From: Mesorhizobium sp. GbtcB19
GTDB lineage: Bacteria > Pseudomonadota > Alphaproteobacteria > Rhizobiales > Rhizobiaceae
NCBI RefSeq assembly: GCF_019091085.1
Contig: NZ_JAGXJY010000004.1
Location: 1 to 64,000, forward strand
DNA: 64,000 nt
Reading direction: 5' to 3'
Part shown: positions 44,632-55,199 of the stretch, one piece after another
Position numbering within the stretch: the first letter of the stretch is position 1
How the letters are laid out: the number at the start of each line of letters is the position of its first letter
Translations under genes and position numbers: made by a program
Notes under the pieces: generated by a model
Told to the model about the DNA's origin: nothing
What the model saw: the letters and a program-made list of their open reading frames with translations, nothing else
The model's database searches: none

Positions 44632-45798
44632 TCAGGCCTTTTCCGCGTGGATATAGTCGACCGCCTGGCGCAGCGCCTTCTGGTCCTTCGAACGCATCTG
44701 GTAGGCGTAATTGCCCATGGCGCGGCTAAAAACCTCTTCGATGGCCTGGTGATGGACGATCTTGTCGCCGTGCGCGGCTAGCACGTCCGCATGGCTGTGC
44801 AAATAGTCGATATGGCGTTTGCGGCTGGCATAGGCGGTGAAATACTTGCCCTTGTAAGGGCCGCCGGCCGCATCCTTGACCACCATGTCGGCCCAGGCGG
44901 CATAGACGTCGATATCGAATGTGTAGTTGATGGCGTCGGTCATCCAGGCGCCGGGCGGACGCATGTTGACCTCGAGCGCGATGACGCGATTGTCCTTGGT
45001 CTCGAACAGCTCGATGTGGAAGAAGCGCTCGCGCACGTCGAACGCCTTCAGGATCTTGCGGCCGGCCTCTTCCACCGCCGGCGTGATCTCGGGAAAGCAG
45101 GTGTAGCTCATGTGGCGGTCCTTGTTGACCGCATCCATGATGCTCTGGTCGTAACGGTGGCTGGCCGCCAGCACCACCTCGCCGTCGCGGTTGACCAGTC
45201 CGTCGAAGGTCACCACCAGCCCTTCGATGAACTGCTCCATGACGAAGGTGACTCCCTCCGGCTTGTCCCTGAAGAACTGGTCGAGCTCCCTGGCGTTGGA
45301 GATCTTGAAGGTGTTCGATGCGCCGGAACCTGAATCCGGCTTGACCACCACCGGATAGCCGACGCGGCGGATGAAGGTCATGGCGCCGGCGCGGTCGGAG
45401 CATTTGCGCTGCGGGATGGTCTCGACGCCGCTCTTGCGGAAGAAGGCGCGCATGCGGCTCTTGCGCTTCAAATTCTTCACGAAATCGAGCTTGGTGCCGT
45501 AGATGTTGAAGTCGGTGCGGATGTTGGCTTCGAGCTCCAGCCAATGCTCGTTGAGCGACTCGAAGCGGTCGATGCGGCCCCATTTGTGGATGAAATGCCC
45601 CATCGCCCGGAACACCGCATCATAGTCCTCCATGTCGGCGATGCGGTAATATTCCGAAAGCGCCGGCTTGAGCTTGCTGTTCAAGCTCTCGTAAGGCGCA
45701 TCGCCGATGCCGAGCACGGTGGCGCCCGCCTTCTTCAGCCGGTCGCAGAAATCGGCGCCGTTGGCCGGAAAATGCGGCGAGAAGAACACGAAATTCAT
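44632..45798 (-). CDS. ATP-grasp ligase of unknown specificity
   Basis: 388 residues. The N-terminal about 90 residues are a preATP-grasp domain (FVFFSPHFPANGADFCDRLKKAG). The ATP-grasp core has VVVKPDSGSGAS, the EQFIEG segment and metal-binding EVNMRPPG. This carboxylate-amine or carboxylate-thiol ligase class joins an activated acid to an amine using ATP. A GGAGGGGGTC site supports ATG 45798. It heads an operon with an esterase and a SnoaL protein; the product could be a small peptide or modified amino acid. Confidence 0.88.
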   Translation of the reverse strand: MNFVFFSPHFPANGADFCDRLKKAGATVLGIGDAPYESLNSKLKPALSEYYRIADMEDYDAVFRAMGHFIHKWGRIDRFESLNEHWLELEANIRTDFNIYGTKLDFVKNLKRKSRMRAFFRKSGVETIPQRKCSDRAGAMTFIRRVGYPVVVKPDSGSGASNTFKISNARELDQFFRDKPEGVTFVMEQFIEGLVVTFDGLVNRDGEVVLAASHRYDQSIMDAVNKDRHMSYTCFPEITPAVEEAGRKILKAFDVRERFFHIELFETKDNRVIALEVNMRPPGAWMTDAINYTFDIDVYAAWADMVVKDAAGGPYKGKYFTAYASRKRHIDYLHSHADVLAAHGDKIVHHQAIEEVFSRAMGNYAYQMRSKDQKALRQAVDYIHAEKA

Positions 45799-45968
45799 GG
45801 ATGACCCCCTCCCCGGTGTCTCTCATCGGTAGCCAAGCCTTCAAAACCAAGTCTGGCGCATTTGCGAGGCGCGGGGAAGTCCATCCGCGTCGGGCTGGCA
45901 TGAGGCGGATCGTGGTCAGCTATCCGCCGCGCTTGCCTCTGACGGGCCGCTCCTGTAAGAGAGCCGGC

Positions 45969-46088
45969 ATGACCACGCGCGTCCGCACCGTCGCTTCCGC
46001 TCGCACCGGCTTTGCCGGCGAGACCGCGCGCGCGCTCGCTTCGACCCTGCTTCTTCTCGGCCTTATCGGCGATCGCCGGGTTCGCTGA
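45969..46088 (+). CDS. Putative leuA leader peptide
   Basis: A 39-codon ORF (ATG 45969, TGA 46086) ending ASTLLLLGLIGDRRVR, with four consecutive Leu codons, a fifth Leu and an Ile. It lies 136-142 nt upstream of leuA and is followed by mutually exclusive hairpins. The layout fits ribosome-mediated attenuation by leucine. Only the leucine-rich 3' part is diagnostic; the true start could be further in. There is otherwise no gene in the 432-bp gap 45799-46230. Confidence 0.65.
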   Translation: MTTRVRTVASARTGFAGETARALASTLLLLGLIGDRRVR

Positions 46089-46135
46089 AGGAGCGCCCGG
46101 CGGTCGATACCCGCCGCTTAAGGCGCAGGCTCCTT
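46071..46135 (+). promoter_or_regulatory. leuA attenuator hairpins
   Basis: Stem A pairs GATCGCCGGG (46071-46080) with CCCGGCGGTC (46096-46105). Stem B pairs AAGGAGC (46088-46094) with GCTCCTT (46129-46135) and inner GGCGG (46099-46103) with CCGCC (46111-46115). A and B overlap and exclude each other. Stem A starts just after the Leu codons of the leader ORF. There is no T-run after stem B, so termination may be Rho-assisted. Confidence 0.55.
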
Positions 46136-46170
46136 GGCAAAGTCATATCAAGCGAACGAAATTCTGGTAG

Positions 46171-47970
<1,800 letters not shown>

Positions 47971-48017
47971 GCGAACACGGCGTGTCCGCAAGGCGCGCCT
48001 CGTTGCAAAACAGACGC

Positions 48018-48052
48018 AATTCCCCCGTTGTTCGTTAACCGGCGGGGGAATT
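48018..48052 (+). terminator. Hairpin terminator after leuA
   Basis: Perfect 10-bp stem AATTCCCCCG (48018-48027)/CGGGGGAATT (48043-48052) with a 15-nt loop, 48 bp after the leuA stop. The T-run is short, so efficiency may be moderate. Confidence 0.65.
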
Positions 48053-48152
48053 TCCGGTGCTTACGCGATCGCATAACAAGAAGCATCCTTGTGCGCCGGC
48101 GCGGGCGCTATATGATCGCGCCCTAACCTGTGCCGTTCGGAAGGATCGACAC

Positions 48153-49934
48153 TTGGAGCATGCCCCGCCTGCCGCCCCCGCAGTGCGCGAGACATTGGAG
48201 CGACTGCTTGCCAGCGAAACGTTCGGACGATCCGAACGTGCACGCAGGCTTTTACGCTATCTTGTCGAACGCGAGCAGGCCGGCGAGGCGGACAGGCTGA
48301 AGGGCGTCTCCATCGCCATGGACGTCTTCGGCAAGGACGGCGATTTCGACGCCTCCACCGACGCCGTGGTCCGGGTCCAGGCCGGCCGGCTGCGCGAGCT
48401 TCTGGAGCAATATTTCGCCAATGAAGGCGTCGCCGAGCCGGTACGCATCGCGATCCCGCGCGGCGGTTATGTCCCATCCTATGAGCTGAACGCGATCCGG
48501 CTGCCAGGCGATGCCAAGTCCGCCTCCGGCACCATCGCGCAGCGGCCCGACGCATCGGCCGAAGCGGCTCCGGCCGCAGCCGAGCATCCAGACCACCATG
48601 CGCCTGGCGAGCCTGTGCCGCTGATGGCACCGGCGGCGCCTGCCCCGTCGCTGACGCGGCAGCTGCGCTTCTTCTGGGCCGCCATGGTCCTGGTCATCGT
48701 GATGCTCGGTGTGCTCATCGCACGTCAAAGCAATGCGTTCCTTGGCAGCGCCGACACGGCCGCACCGGTCGAGACGGCGGGCGCGGCCGCTCAGCCGATA
48801 TTCGACTCCCTGCCGCTGATCTACATCGCCGTGAAAGCCGATGGCCCTGAGGCGGCCCGCGTCGCAACATCGCTGCGCGCCGGCCTCGCGGGTTTCGACA
48901 CCATCGATTTCATCGGGCGCGATGCGGATTCGACGCGCGACCAGTCTGCCGACCCGGTCAGTTTCGTCTTCGATATCGCTCCCGGGCCCGCCGCCGGTGA
49001 CGTGACGGTGGAACTGCAGAGCGTCGCGACCGGACGGGTTCTGTTGTCGCGCAACCTGACATCGGTCGAAAGCGCGCCCGGTATGGTCGAAAGCAACATC
49101 GCCAGCCTGCTCACCTCGACGGTTCCCGCCTCCGGCGCGATCTATAGCTATATTGACCAGAGCGACATCCGGACCAGCCAGATCGGGTGCCTGGTGCTCG
49201 ACGACCGCTATTACCTCGACATGAACGCCCAGACGCACGAGGTTGCGTATCGCTGCCTGGAGAAGCTCGCCGCCGAAGGCACCAAATCGTCGCTCGTCTA
49301 TGCGGAACTGGCCGCGCTTCATGTGGAGGCCGTCACCGCGCACTATGCCTATCCGCCGGAAGCGACGCTTGAAAAGGCCATGTCGCTTGCGCACCGCGCT
49401 GTCCAGATGGGGCCGATGAGCCCACACGCGCATCGCGCCCTCGGCTACCTTAACTCGCGTCTCGGCAACGCCGACGAAGCGATCCGCTTGATGCGCAAAG
49501 CTTACGAACTGAACACTTATGATCTCGGCATGGCCGCCGCCTATGGCTACGGCCTGATCTTCACCGGCAAATATGGTGAGGGAACGCCGATCCTGAGCCA
49601 CGCGGTCGAGGCCTTCAGCGGTCACCCGACCTGGTGGGACTACGGCCTGTTCGTCGGAGCCTTCATGCAGGGCGACATGAAGAAGGCCGCGATCGCCAGC
49701 GAGTCGCTGCGCACGACGGCGTCCAAATCGCACTATCTGGCCGCGCGCCTGATCGGCGCCAGGATTTCCGGCCGCGACAAGCTGGCGAGCGAGCTTGCCA
49801 ACCAGTTGACCGCCGAATTCCCGAAATTCGCCGCCGATCCGCGCGCGACATTCGTCGACCGCAAATACCCTGCCGACCTGACCGAGCGGCTGGTACAAGC
49901 TTTGCGCGAAGCTGGGATAGGCAACCCGAGCTGA
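48153..49934 (+). CDS. TPR-containing membrane protein with rhizobial N-terminal domain
   Basis: About 593 residues if TTG 48153 (with AAGGAT 8 nt upstream) is the start; a GTG further up at 48057 overlaps the leuA terminator and is less likely. Residues 1-110 form a conserved-looking domain (LERLLASETFGRSERARRLLRYLVE; DAVVRVQAGRLRELLEQYF; IAIPRGGYVPSY) seen in adenylate-cyclase-like TPR proteins. One helix follows near residue 180 (FFWAAMVLVIVMLGVLIA). The C-terminal half has TPR-like helices. Possibly a one-component sensor or regulator; unproven. Confidence 0.75.
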   Translation: MEHAPPAAPAVRETLERLLASETFGRSERARRLLRYLVEREQAGEADRLKGVSIAMDVFGKDGDFDASTDAVVRVQAGRLRELLEQYFANEGVAEPVRIAIPRGGYVPSYELNAIRLPGDAKSASGTIAQRPDASAEAAPAAAEHPDHHAPGEPVPLMAPAAPAPSLTRQLRFFWAAMVLVIVMLGVLIARQSNAFLGSADTAAPVETAGAAAQPIFDSLPLIYIAVKADGPEAARVATSLRAGLAGFDTIDFIGRDADSTRDQSADPVSFVFDIAPGPAAGDVTVELQSVATGRVLLSRNLTSVESAPGMVESNIASLLTSTVPASGAIYSYIDQSDIRTSQIGCLVLDDRYYLDMNAQTHEVAYRCLEKLAAEGTKSSLVYAELAALHVEAVTAHYAYPPEATLEKAMSLAHRAVQMGPMSPHAHRALGYLNSRLGNADEAIRLMRKAYELNTYDLGMAAAYGYGLIFTGKYGEGTPILSHAVEAFSGHPTWWDYGLFVGAFMQGDMKKAAIASESLRTTASKSHYLAARLIGARISGRDKLASELANQLTAEFPKFAADPRATFVDRKYPADLTERLVQALREAGIGNPS

Positions 49935-50194
49935 CGGCAATTGCCCGGCGCGGCTGTTCCGCCAGGTCCGCCGGTCGCTTGCGCCCGGCTTTGCCTAAGC
50001 TACGCAAAAACAAGCGGTTAAGACGATTAGGATGGACTTTCCTGGATACCGGACCATCGTGCCGTGCGCTTCCGGGCGCAGGCGGCAAAGGGGCGAAAAG
50101 GTCGCAAAGATTTTACTGGCTATCGATCTGGCCCGGGAGCAATCCAGCCACAATTCGCAATTGTTGCCCCTCTTGCCTCGCTACCCTCGTTTTC

Positions 50195-50995
50195 ATGTCG
50201 TCATCCCCCCATGCTGTCGAATGCGGCGCAGGCCCGAAAACGGTCGTGCTTTTGCACGGCTTCGGTTCCTGCCGGGCGATCTGGCGTGACGTGGCCGCAT
50301 CGCTTGTGCCAGGCATGAGAGTGCTGGCCTACGATCTCCCCGGACACGGCCATTCGCTGGAATGCGGAGGCATGAGCGCCAAGCAAGCTGCCCGAACAAT
50401 CCTTGCCGACCTTGCCGCCCGTCGGCTGCACAGGGTCCACCTCGTCGGCCATTCCATGGGCGGCGCCGTCGCGACCTTGATGGCGCTTGCCGATCCCGGC
50501 AGGGTTGCCTCGCTGACTTTGCTGGCGCCCGGCGGCTTCGGTCCTGAAATCAACGCACCCCTGCTGCGCCGCTATGCGGCCGCGGCCGACAAGAGAAAGG
50601 TTCGCGCCTGCCTTGCCGCCATGTCGGGCCGGCGGAGCGTGCCGCCGGAGCATGTGGTGGACGCGCTCTGCCAGATGCGCAAACGGCCGGGCCAGGCGCA
50701 GGCCTTGATCGACATGGCGGCCGCAATGACCAGGGATGACCGGCAAGGGGTCATTCCGAGCGCACAACTGGATACGCTCGAAATGCCGGTCATGGTCGTT
50801 TGGGGAGCGGAGGATCCGCTGCTGCCCGTCGAACAGAGCGAGGCTCTGCCGTCGCGTTTCCATCTGCACCATGTCCTCGATGCCGGTCACATGCTGGTCG
50901 AGGAGGCTCCGGACCTGGTTGCCGAGATCGTGCGCCGCAACACGCGCCGCCGCGGCAGGCGGCAACGGCCGGTGTTCGGCGCCGCGGCAAGCTGA
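50195..50995 (+). CDS. Alpha/beta hydrolase
   Basis: 266 residues. Oxyanion region HGFGSC, nucleophile S87 in GHSMGG, an acid candidate in WGAEDPLL and His in DAGHMLVEEAP complete the catalytic triad. A broad family of esterases, lipases and C-C hydrolases; the substrate is unknown. The basic C-terminus RRNTRRRGRRQRP is unusual. The start at 50195 has only a weak ribosome site; longer in-frame extensions run over the previous gene's 3' end. Confidence 0.85.
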   Translation: MSSSPHAVECGAGPKTVVLLHGFGSCRAIWRDVAASLVPGMRVLAYDLPGHGHSLECGGMSAKQAARTILADLAARRLHRVHLVGHSMGGAVATLMALADPGRVASLTLLAPGGFGPEINAPLLRRYAAAADKRKVRACLAAMSGRRSVPPEHVVDALCQMRKRPGQAQALIDMAAAMTRDDRQGVIPSAQLDTLEMPVMVVWGAEDPLLPVEQSEALPSRFHLHHVLDAGHMLVEEAPDLVAEIVRRNTRRRGRRQRPVFGAAAS

Positions 50996-51067
50996 CGGGC
51001 GCCATCATTCAGTGCATTTTGCCAGCGATTGTGTTAACCCGCTGTTAACCAACGCGAGACAGCCGCC

Positions 51068-51688
51068 ATGAAAGATGCAGGCGACAAAATCACCCCGACC
51101 GAGCCGTCGCGCAAGCTTTCCGATGCCATTCGCGACATCAAAAACGCCTTCGCCGACCGCGATGACGTCGTGGTCGACATGCGCGAGGCGCACCGCATGC
51201 GGCTCGAGCTGCTGGCGAGCGAGCTTGCCCCGGTCTTTGCCGATGTCCCGGCCGACATGGACAGCTTCGACTTCGCCGTCTCGTCCGGCCTGCAGCCGCG
51301 GTTATGGATCGATGCCGTGAGCCACGTCGCCATGGGCCGCGACCGCCGCACCTACCGCTTCCTCAAGGATACGCGCGTCGGCCGTGTGATGCTGGCCGAA
51401 TCGACAGAGATGAAAGCCGTCGCCGATGCGGTGACGCGCTATGTGGCGGAACGCGTCGTCGAGCGGCAGCGCATGATGGAAGGCGGCATCGAGAGCGCCG
51501 TTCCCGGCCTGCATCGCGCCGTGGTCCAGGAAGCGCAGCCGCCCATTCAATCCGAAACCCGCCGCAACGGCGGTTGGACGACCTTCTTCGCCGGCCTCGG
51601 CCTGATCGCCGCTGGCGCGCTCGTCGGCCTGGCGGTTTCGCTGGCCTTGTTCTGGGACCGCATCATGCAGATGAAGATCAGCTTCTGA
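51068..51688 (+). CDS. Uncharacterised C-terminally anchored protein
   Basis: 206 residues, no known function. The first 165 residues are soluble, mostly helical and acidic/basic mixed (LSDAIRDIKNAFADRDDVVVDMREAHRMRLE). A single C-terminal helix (FFAGLGLIAAGALVGLAVSLALFW) should anchor it with the N-terminus in the cytosol. Its 3' end overlaps the convergent metallophosphoesterase by 11 bp. The TTFRLKD/TRYVAERV stretches gave no family match by eye. Confidence 0.75.
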   Translation: MKDAGDKITPTEPSRKLSDAIRDIKNAFADRDDVVVDMREAHRMRLELLASELAPVFADVPADMDSFDFAVSSGLQPRLWIDAVSHVAMGRDRRTYRFLKDTRVGRVMLAESTEMKAVADAVTRYVAERVVERQRMMEGGIESAVPGLHRAVVQEAQPPIQSETRRNGGWTTFFAGLGLIAAGALVGLAVSLALFWDRIMQMKISF

Positions 51689-52613
51689 CGAGTTGGCGAG
51701 CCGGCCCGGCGGGCACCTCGAGGTCCATGGTCTGCAGGTCCGAAGGCGGCATCGCCGGTCCGGTGAGGCCGCGCCGGATCAGGCGCAGGCGCCAGCTGCC
51801 CTTTTCGCCGTCGATTTCGAATATGTTGTACTGCGCTGCCGGGTGCTTGCCACCGGGCGCCTGGCCGGCGGCGGCAACCCCGACCACGGGCACCTTGGCC
51901 GCCTTTGGCCCGATGGTGAACAGCGACGGCAAATGCGAATGGCCGTGCAGGACGAGTTCGGCGCCATGCCGGCGAATGACCTTGTGGAAACGGGCGATGC
52001 CGAACAGCCGCTTGTGCTGCGGGACGGCGCCGCGCACCGGCGGGTGGTGGATCATGATGGCCCGGAACAGCCCTTGTCTCGCCGTATCGTCGAGAACCTT
52101 GCCGAGCCGTTCGGCCTGCCCCTCCATGAAGAAGCCGTTGGCCATGAAGGGCGCGGTGGCGCGCGCCGTGGTGACGCCGATCAGCGCGACATCGCCGCGC
52201 ACGCGCAGATATGGAAACGAGTTGCGGTCGACCGGGCTGTTGACGCCGTCGCCGGTCATCCACGGAGCCCACGCCCGGCAGACCTTGTCGAAGGCGCTCG
52301 GCACATAGGCGTCGTGATTGCCGGGAACCACCGAAACGTCGTGCGGCGACCCGAGCGTCTCCAGCCAGTGCTTCGCCATCTCGATCTCGCCGTCGAGCGC
52401 CAGGTTGACGAGGTCGCCGGTGATGGCGAGGTGGTCGGGCGCGCTGGCCTTGATGTCGGCGACGAGGCTGTCGATCACCGCGTCATGCATATGGCGGCGG
52501 CGGTTGCGTTGCCAGTTGACATAGCCCAGCACGCGCTTGGACGCGAGGTCGCGATAGGTTACATCGGGCAGCGGTCCCAGATGAGCATCGGAAATATGCG
52601 CGAGCCTGAACAT
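51678..52613 (-). CDS. Calcineurin-like metallophosphoesterase
   Basis: 311 residues. The five metallophosphatase motifs are present: D9-x-H11 (SDAHLG), GDLVN, GNHDA, a motif-IV His (HHPPV) and HGHSH. CpdA-like 3',5'-cAMP phosphodiesterases and other phosphodiesterases share this plan, but the substrate is not certain. No signal peptide. It is convergent with the anchored protein upstream in coordinates. Confidence 0.9.
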   Translation of the reverse strand: MFRLAHISDAHLGPLPDVTYRDLASKRVLGYVNWQRNRRRHMHDAVIDSLVADIKASAPDHLAITGDLVNLALDGEIEMAKHWLETLGSPHDVSVVPGNHDAYVPSAFDKVCRAWAPWMTGDGVNSPVDRNSFPYLRVRGDVALIGVTTARATAPFMANGFFMEGQAERLGKVLDDTARQGLFRAIMIHHPPVRGAVPQHKRLFGIARFHKVIRRHGAELVLHGHSHLPSLFTIGPKAAKVPVVGVAAAGQAPGGKHPAAQYNIFEIDGEKGSWRLRLIRRGLTGPAMPPSDLQTMDLEVPAGPARQLVRS

Positions 52614-52670
52614 GGCCCCTTCTTAAGCGACGCCGACGAGGCTTTCCACTCACCCTTTGCTGTTCGCCCA

Positions 52671-52770
52671 AGCAGGTTCCGCAAAAGTGTCCGACGGTTT
52701 TGCGGCCAGACCCTGCGAAAAACGAGAAAGGCCAAGCAGATGCTGGTGGGGCTACCCACGAACATCTGCA
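52671..52770. repeat. Decayed copy of the two-part palindromic repeat
   Basis: It begins AGCAGGTTCCGCAAAAGTG and has TTTTGCGGCCAGACCCTGC as the first palindrome, then GCAGATGCTGGTGGG/CCCACGAACATCTGC as the second. It matches 11247-11349 with substitutions. Its right end directly abuts the Nudix translation start region, where a 5-codon ORF (ATG 52770) ends in the ATGA overlapping the Nudix ATG. Confidence 0.8.
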
Positions 52771-52783
52771 TGGGGATCGTTGC

Positions 52784-53287
52784 ATGAACCGCCGCGCCGA
52801 TCCGGAAGAAGCCTTCCGCCAGACCGGCTGGCCGGGCCTGCGGGCTAGACTCTTCCATTTTTACTTTCTGCTGCGCCGCCCGATGACGCTCGGCGTGCGC
52901 GGTCTGGTTCATGACCGTGCCTCCAACGCCGTCTTCCTGATCCGCCACACCTATGTTCCGGGCTGGCAATTGCCCGGCGGAGGGGTCGAGTCCGGCGAGA
53001 CCCTCGAAGAAGCGCTGGCGCGCGAGCTGGCCGAGGAAGGCAACATCGCGCTGACCGCGCCGCCGGTGCTGAAGTCGATGCACTTCAACCGCCGCTCCAG
53101 CAACCGCGACCATGTCGGCCTTTACCTGATCGAGGCCTTCAGCCAGACGGCGCCGAAACTGCCGGACCACGAGATTGCCGAAGCCGGCTTCTTCCCGATC
53201 GATCGCTTGCCCAAGGACACCACCCCGGCGACGCTGCGGCGGATCAAGGAGATTTTTGGCGGCGAGCGGATCTCGGCCTACTGGTAA
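52784..53287 (+). CDS. Nudix hydrolase
   Basis: 167 residues. The Nudix box GGGVESGETLEEALARELAEE with its G-x5-E-x7-RE-x2-EE-x-G pattern is at about 65-87. It cleaves X-linked nucleoside diphosphates or related pyrophosphates; the TYVPGWQLPGGG preceding it and lack of extra domains do not fix a substrate. The start lies 13 nt after a repeat element, with GGGGATC as the ribosome site. It is convergent with the GST-like gene, ending directly next to it. Confidence 0.9.
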   Translation: MNRRADPEEAFRQTGWPGLRARLFHFYFLLRRPMTLGVRGLVHDRASNAVFLIRHTYVPGWQLPGGGVESGETLEEALARELAEEGNIALTAPPVLKSMHFNRRSSNRDHVGLYLIEAFSQTAPKLPDHEIAEAGFFPIDRLPKDTTPATLRRIKEIFGGERISAYW

Positions 53288-54274
53288 TCAGGCGGCCTTC
53301 CTGAACCTGCTCCGATCATGCGACGCCGCGTAGTCAAGCTCCGGCCCCACCGGAACGATCCCGGTCGGATTGATCGATCTATGGCTGCCGTAATAATGCG
53401 CCTTGATGTGGTGCAGGTTGACCGTGCCTGACACGCCCGGAACCTGATAAAGATCGCGCAGATAGTTCGACAGGTTCGGATAGTCGGCGATGCGACGCAG
53501 ATTGCATTTGAAGTGGCCGACATAGACTGGATCGAAGCGCACCAGCGTCGTGAACAGCCGCCAGTCCGCCTCGGTGATGTGTTCGCCGGCCAGGTAGCGC
53601 TGTCGCGACAGCCGCTCCTCGATCGTATCCAGCGCCGAGAACAATTCGCCGAACGCTTCGTCATAGGCGCTCTGCGTGATGGCGAAGCCGGCGCGATAGA
53701 CGCCGTTGTTGATCGCCGGATAGACCAGCCCGTTGATCTTGTCGATTTCCGCGCGCAGCGCTGGCGGATAGAAGTCGAGACCCGCCTCGCCCCATTCGTC
53801 GAAAGCGGTGTTGAGCATCCGGATGATCTCGGAGGATTCGTTGTTGACGATGGTCTTTTCCTGCTTGTCCCACAGCACCGGCACCGTCACGCGGCCCGAA
53901 TAGGCCGGATCTGCCTTGGCATAGATCTGGTGCAGGAAATCGAGGCCGTAGAGCGTGTCGCCGGTGGCGCCGTCCTCGGCTTTGAAAGTCCAGCCGTTTT
54001 CGCCCATGAAGTGGTGCACCACCGACACCGAGATGATGCCCTCCAGCCTTTTCAGGGCACGGAAGATCAGCGTGCGGTGCGCCCAAGGGCAAGCGAGCGA
54101 GACATAGAGATGATAGCGGCCCGGCTCCGCCTTGAAGCCGCGCGTGCGGCCCTGCGCCGGCTTGCCATCGCGCGTGATCCAGTCACGCCATTGCGACTCC
54201 GTCCGCACAAATCGCCCGCCGCCATCGGTGTTGCGCGAGCGGTCCTGCCATTTTCCTTCGATCAGCAATCCCAT
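53288..54274 (-). CDS. Glutathionyl-hydroquinone reductase (Xi-class GST)
   Basis: A 328-residue cytosolic enzyme. The catalytic cysteine is C62 in ACPWAHR, the mark of YqjG/ECM4/PcpF proteins that reduce glutathionyl-hydroquinones back to hydroquinones. The N-terminal GGGRFVRTESQWRDW and the C-terminal HYYGSHRSINPTGIVPVGP are typical of the family. GGGAGA precedes ATG 54274. It stands alone, with 292 bp without a convincing gene upstream. Confidence 0.93.
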   Translation of the reverse strand: MGLLIEGKWQDRSRNTDGGGRFVRTESQWRDWITRDGKPAQGRTRGFKAEPGRYHLYVSLACPWAHRTLIFRALKRLEGIISVSVVHHFMGENGWTFKAEDGATGDTLYGLDFLHQIYAKADPAYSGRVTVPVLWDKQEKTIVNNESSEIIRMLNTAFDEWGEAGLDFYPPALRAEIDKINGLVYPAINNGVYRAGFAITQSAYDEAFGELFSALDTIEERLSRQRYLAGEHITEADWRLFTTLVRFDPVYVGHFKCNLRRIADYPNLSNYLRDLYQVPGVSGTVNLHHIKAHYYGSHRSINPTGIVPVGPELDYAASHDRSRFRKAA

Positions 54275-54566
54275 GCGAAAATCTCCCGGCGGTTTCACCT
54301 TATCTAGGCCACTGACCGAGCCGGCGAAGGTCCCGAGGCACTGAACAGTCCGTCAAACGATGAACGGGTTCGTCAAAATGACGCAAAGGAGGCGAATAGC
54401 CGCGATTGCAGCGAAACAAAATTGGTGCTAGCGGAGGCGCCCATGTTCGACTTTGCCTCGATCCGGTTCGACCGACGACGAAAGGGCGCCCGCGCTTAAA
54501 CAGCGCTGACTGGCGAACGCTGCCGCTTTGCAGCAAACCTTCCTCGCATACCGGAACGCAAAGACC

Positions 54567-55172
54567 ATGAGCCTTGCCGACGTGAAATACCTGCCGGAAA
54601 CCCCGGCGCATGATGCTGAAATCGAAGCCATCAACGACGAGGCCTTCGGCCCCGGCCGTTTCGTGCTTGCCGCCTACAAGATCCGCGAGTCGGGCGGGCA
54701 TGACCGCTCGATGTCCTTCGTCGCGGTCAAGGACAGCGCGGTGATCGCTTCCGTGCGCATGACGCGCGTGGCGGCGGGCGCCGGCCGCGCCATGATGCTT
54801 GGCCCGCTTGCGGTGCGCCCTGCCTTCAAGAACCTCGGCATCGGCCGCAAGCTGGTCGCGATCGCACTGGAGGAGGCCAGGAAGGCCGGCGCGCCCGCCG
54901 TCATCCTGGTTGGCGACGAGCCGTATTACGGGCCGCTCGGCTTCAAGCGCTTCCCGCGCGGCCAGATAACCATGCCGCGCCCGGTCGACCTCGACCGGCT
55001 GCTGCATCACGAAATCAAGCCGGGCGCCGTCGCACGCTTTGCCGGCGATGTCTGTCACGCCAACACGGCTAGGGTTGCCGAATTTGCCCCGGCCTTGGCG
55101 CGCCCGGCGGCAAGTGCGTCGCCCTCGATCGACCCGGCTATTGCGGTTGCGCCGCCGTTGCGGGCTTCGTAG
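54567..55172 (+). CDS. GNAT-family N-acetyltransferase
   Basis: 201 residues. The acetyl-CoA site is LAVRPAFKNLGIGRKLV (Q/RxxGxG/A-like) followed by AVILVGDEPYYGPLGFKR, typical of the YhbS-type GNATs. The C-terminal tail after residue 165 is Ala/Pro-rich and probably flexible. The start at 54567 gives the usual N-terminus; the ribosome site is weak. Substrate unknown. It is followed after 27 bp by an SDR and CoA-transferase on the same strand. Confidence 0.88.
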   Translation: MSLADVKYLPETPAHDAEIEAINDEAFGPGRFVLAAYKIRESGGHDRSMSFVAVKDSAVIASVRMTRVAAGAGRAMMLGPLAVRPAFKNLGIGRKLVAIALEEARKAGAPAVILVGDEPYYGPLGFKRFPRGQITMPRPVDLDRLLHHEIKPGAVARFAGDVCHANTARVAEFAPALARPAASASPSIDPAIAVAPPLRAS

Positions 55173-55199
55173 CATAGTCCGAAATCCTGGGAGGCTTGC

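Noticed and set aside
45801..46088. A 95-codon gene upstream of leuA
   Set aside because: Only the last 40 codons, with the Leu run, make sense as a leader. The first part overlaps the ATP-grasp promoter region and has no ribosome site.
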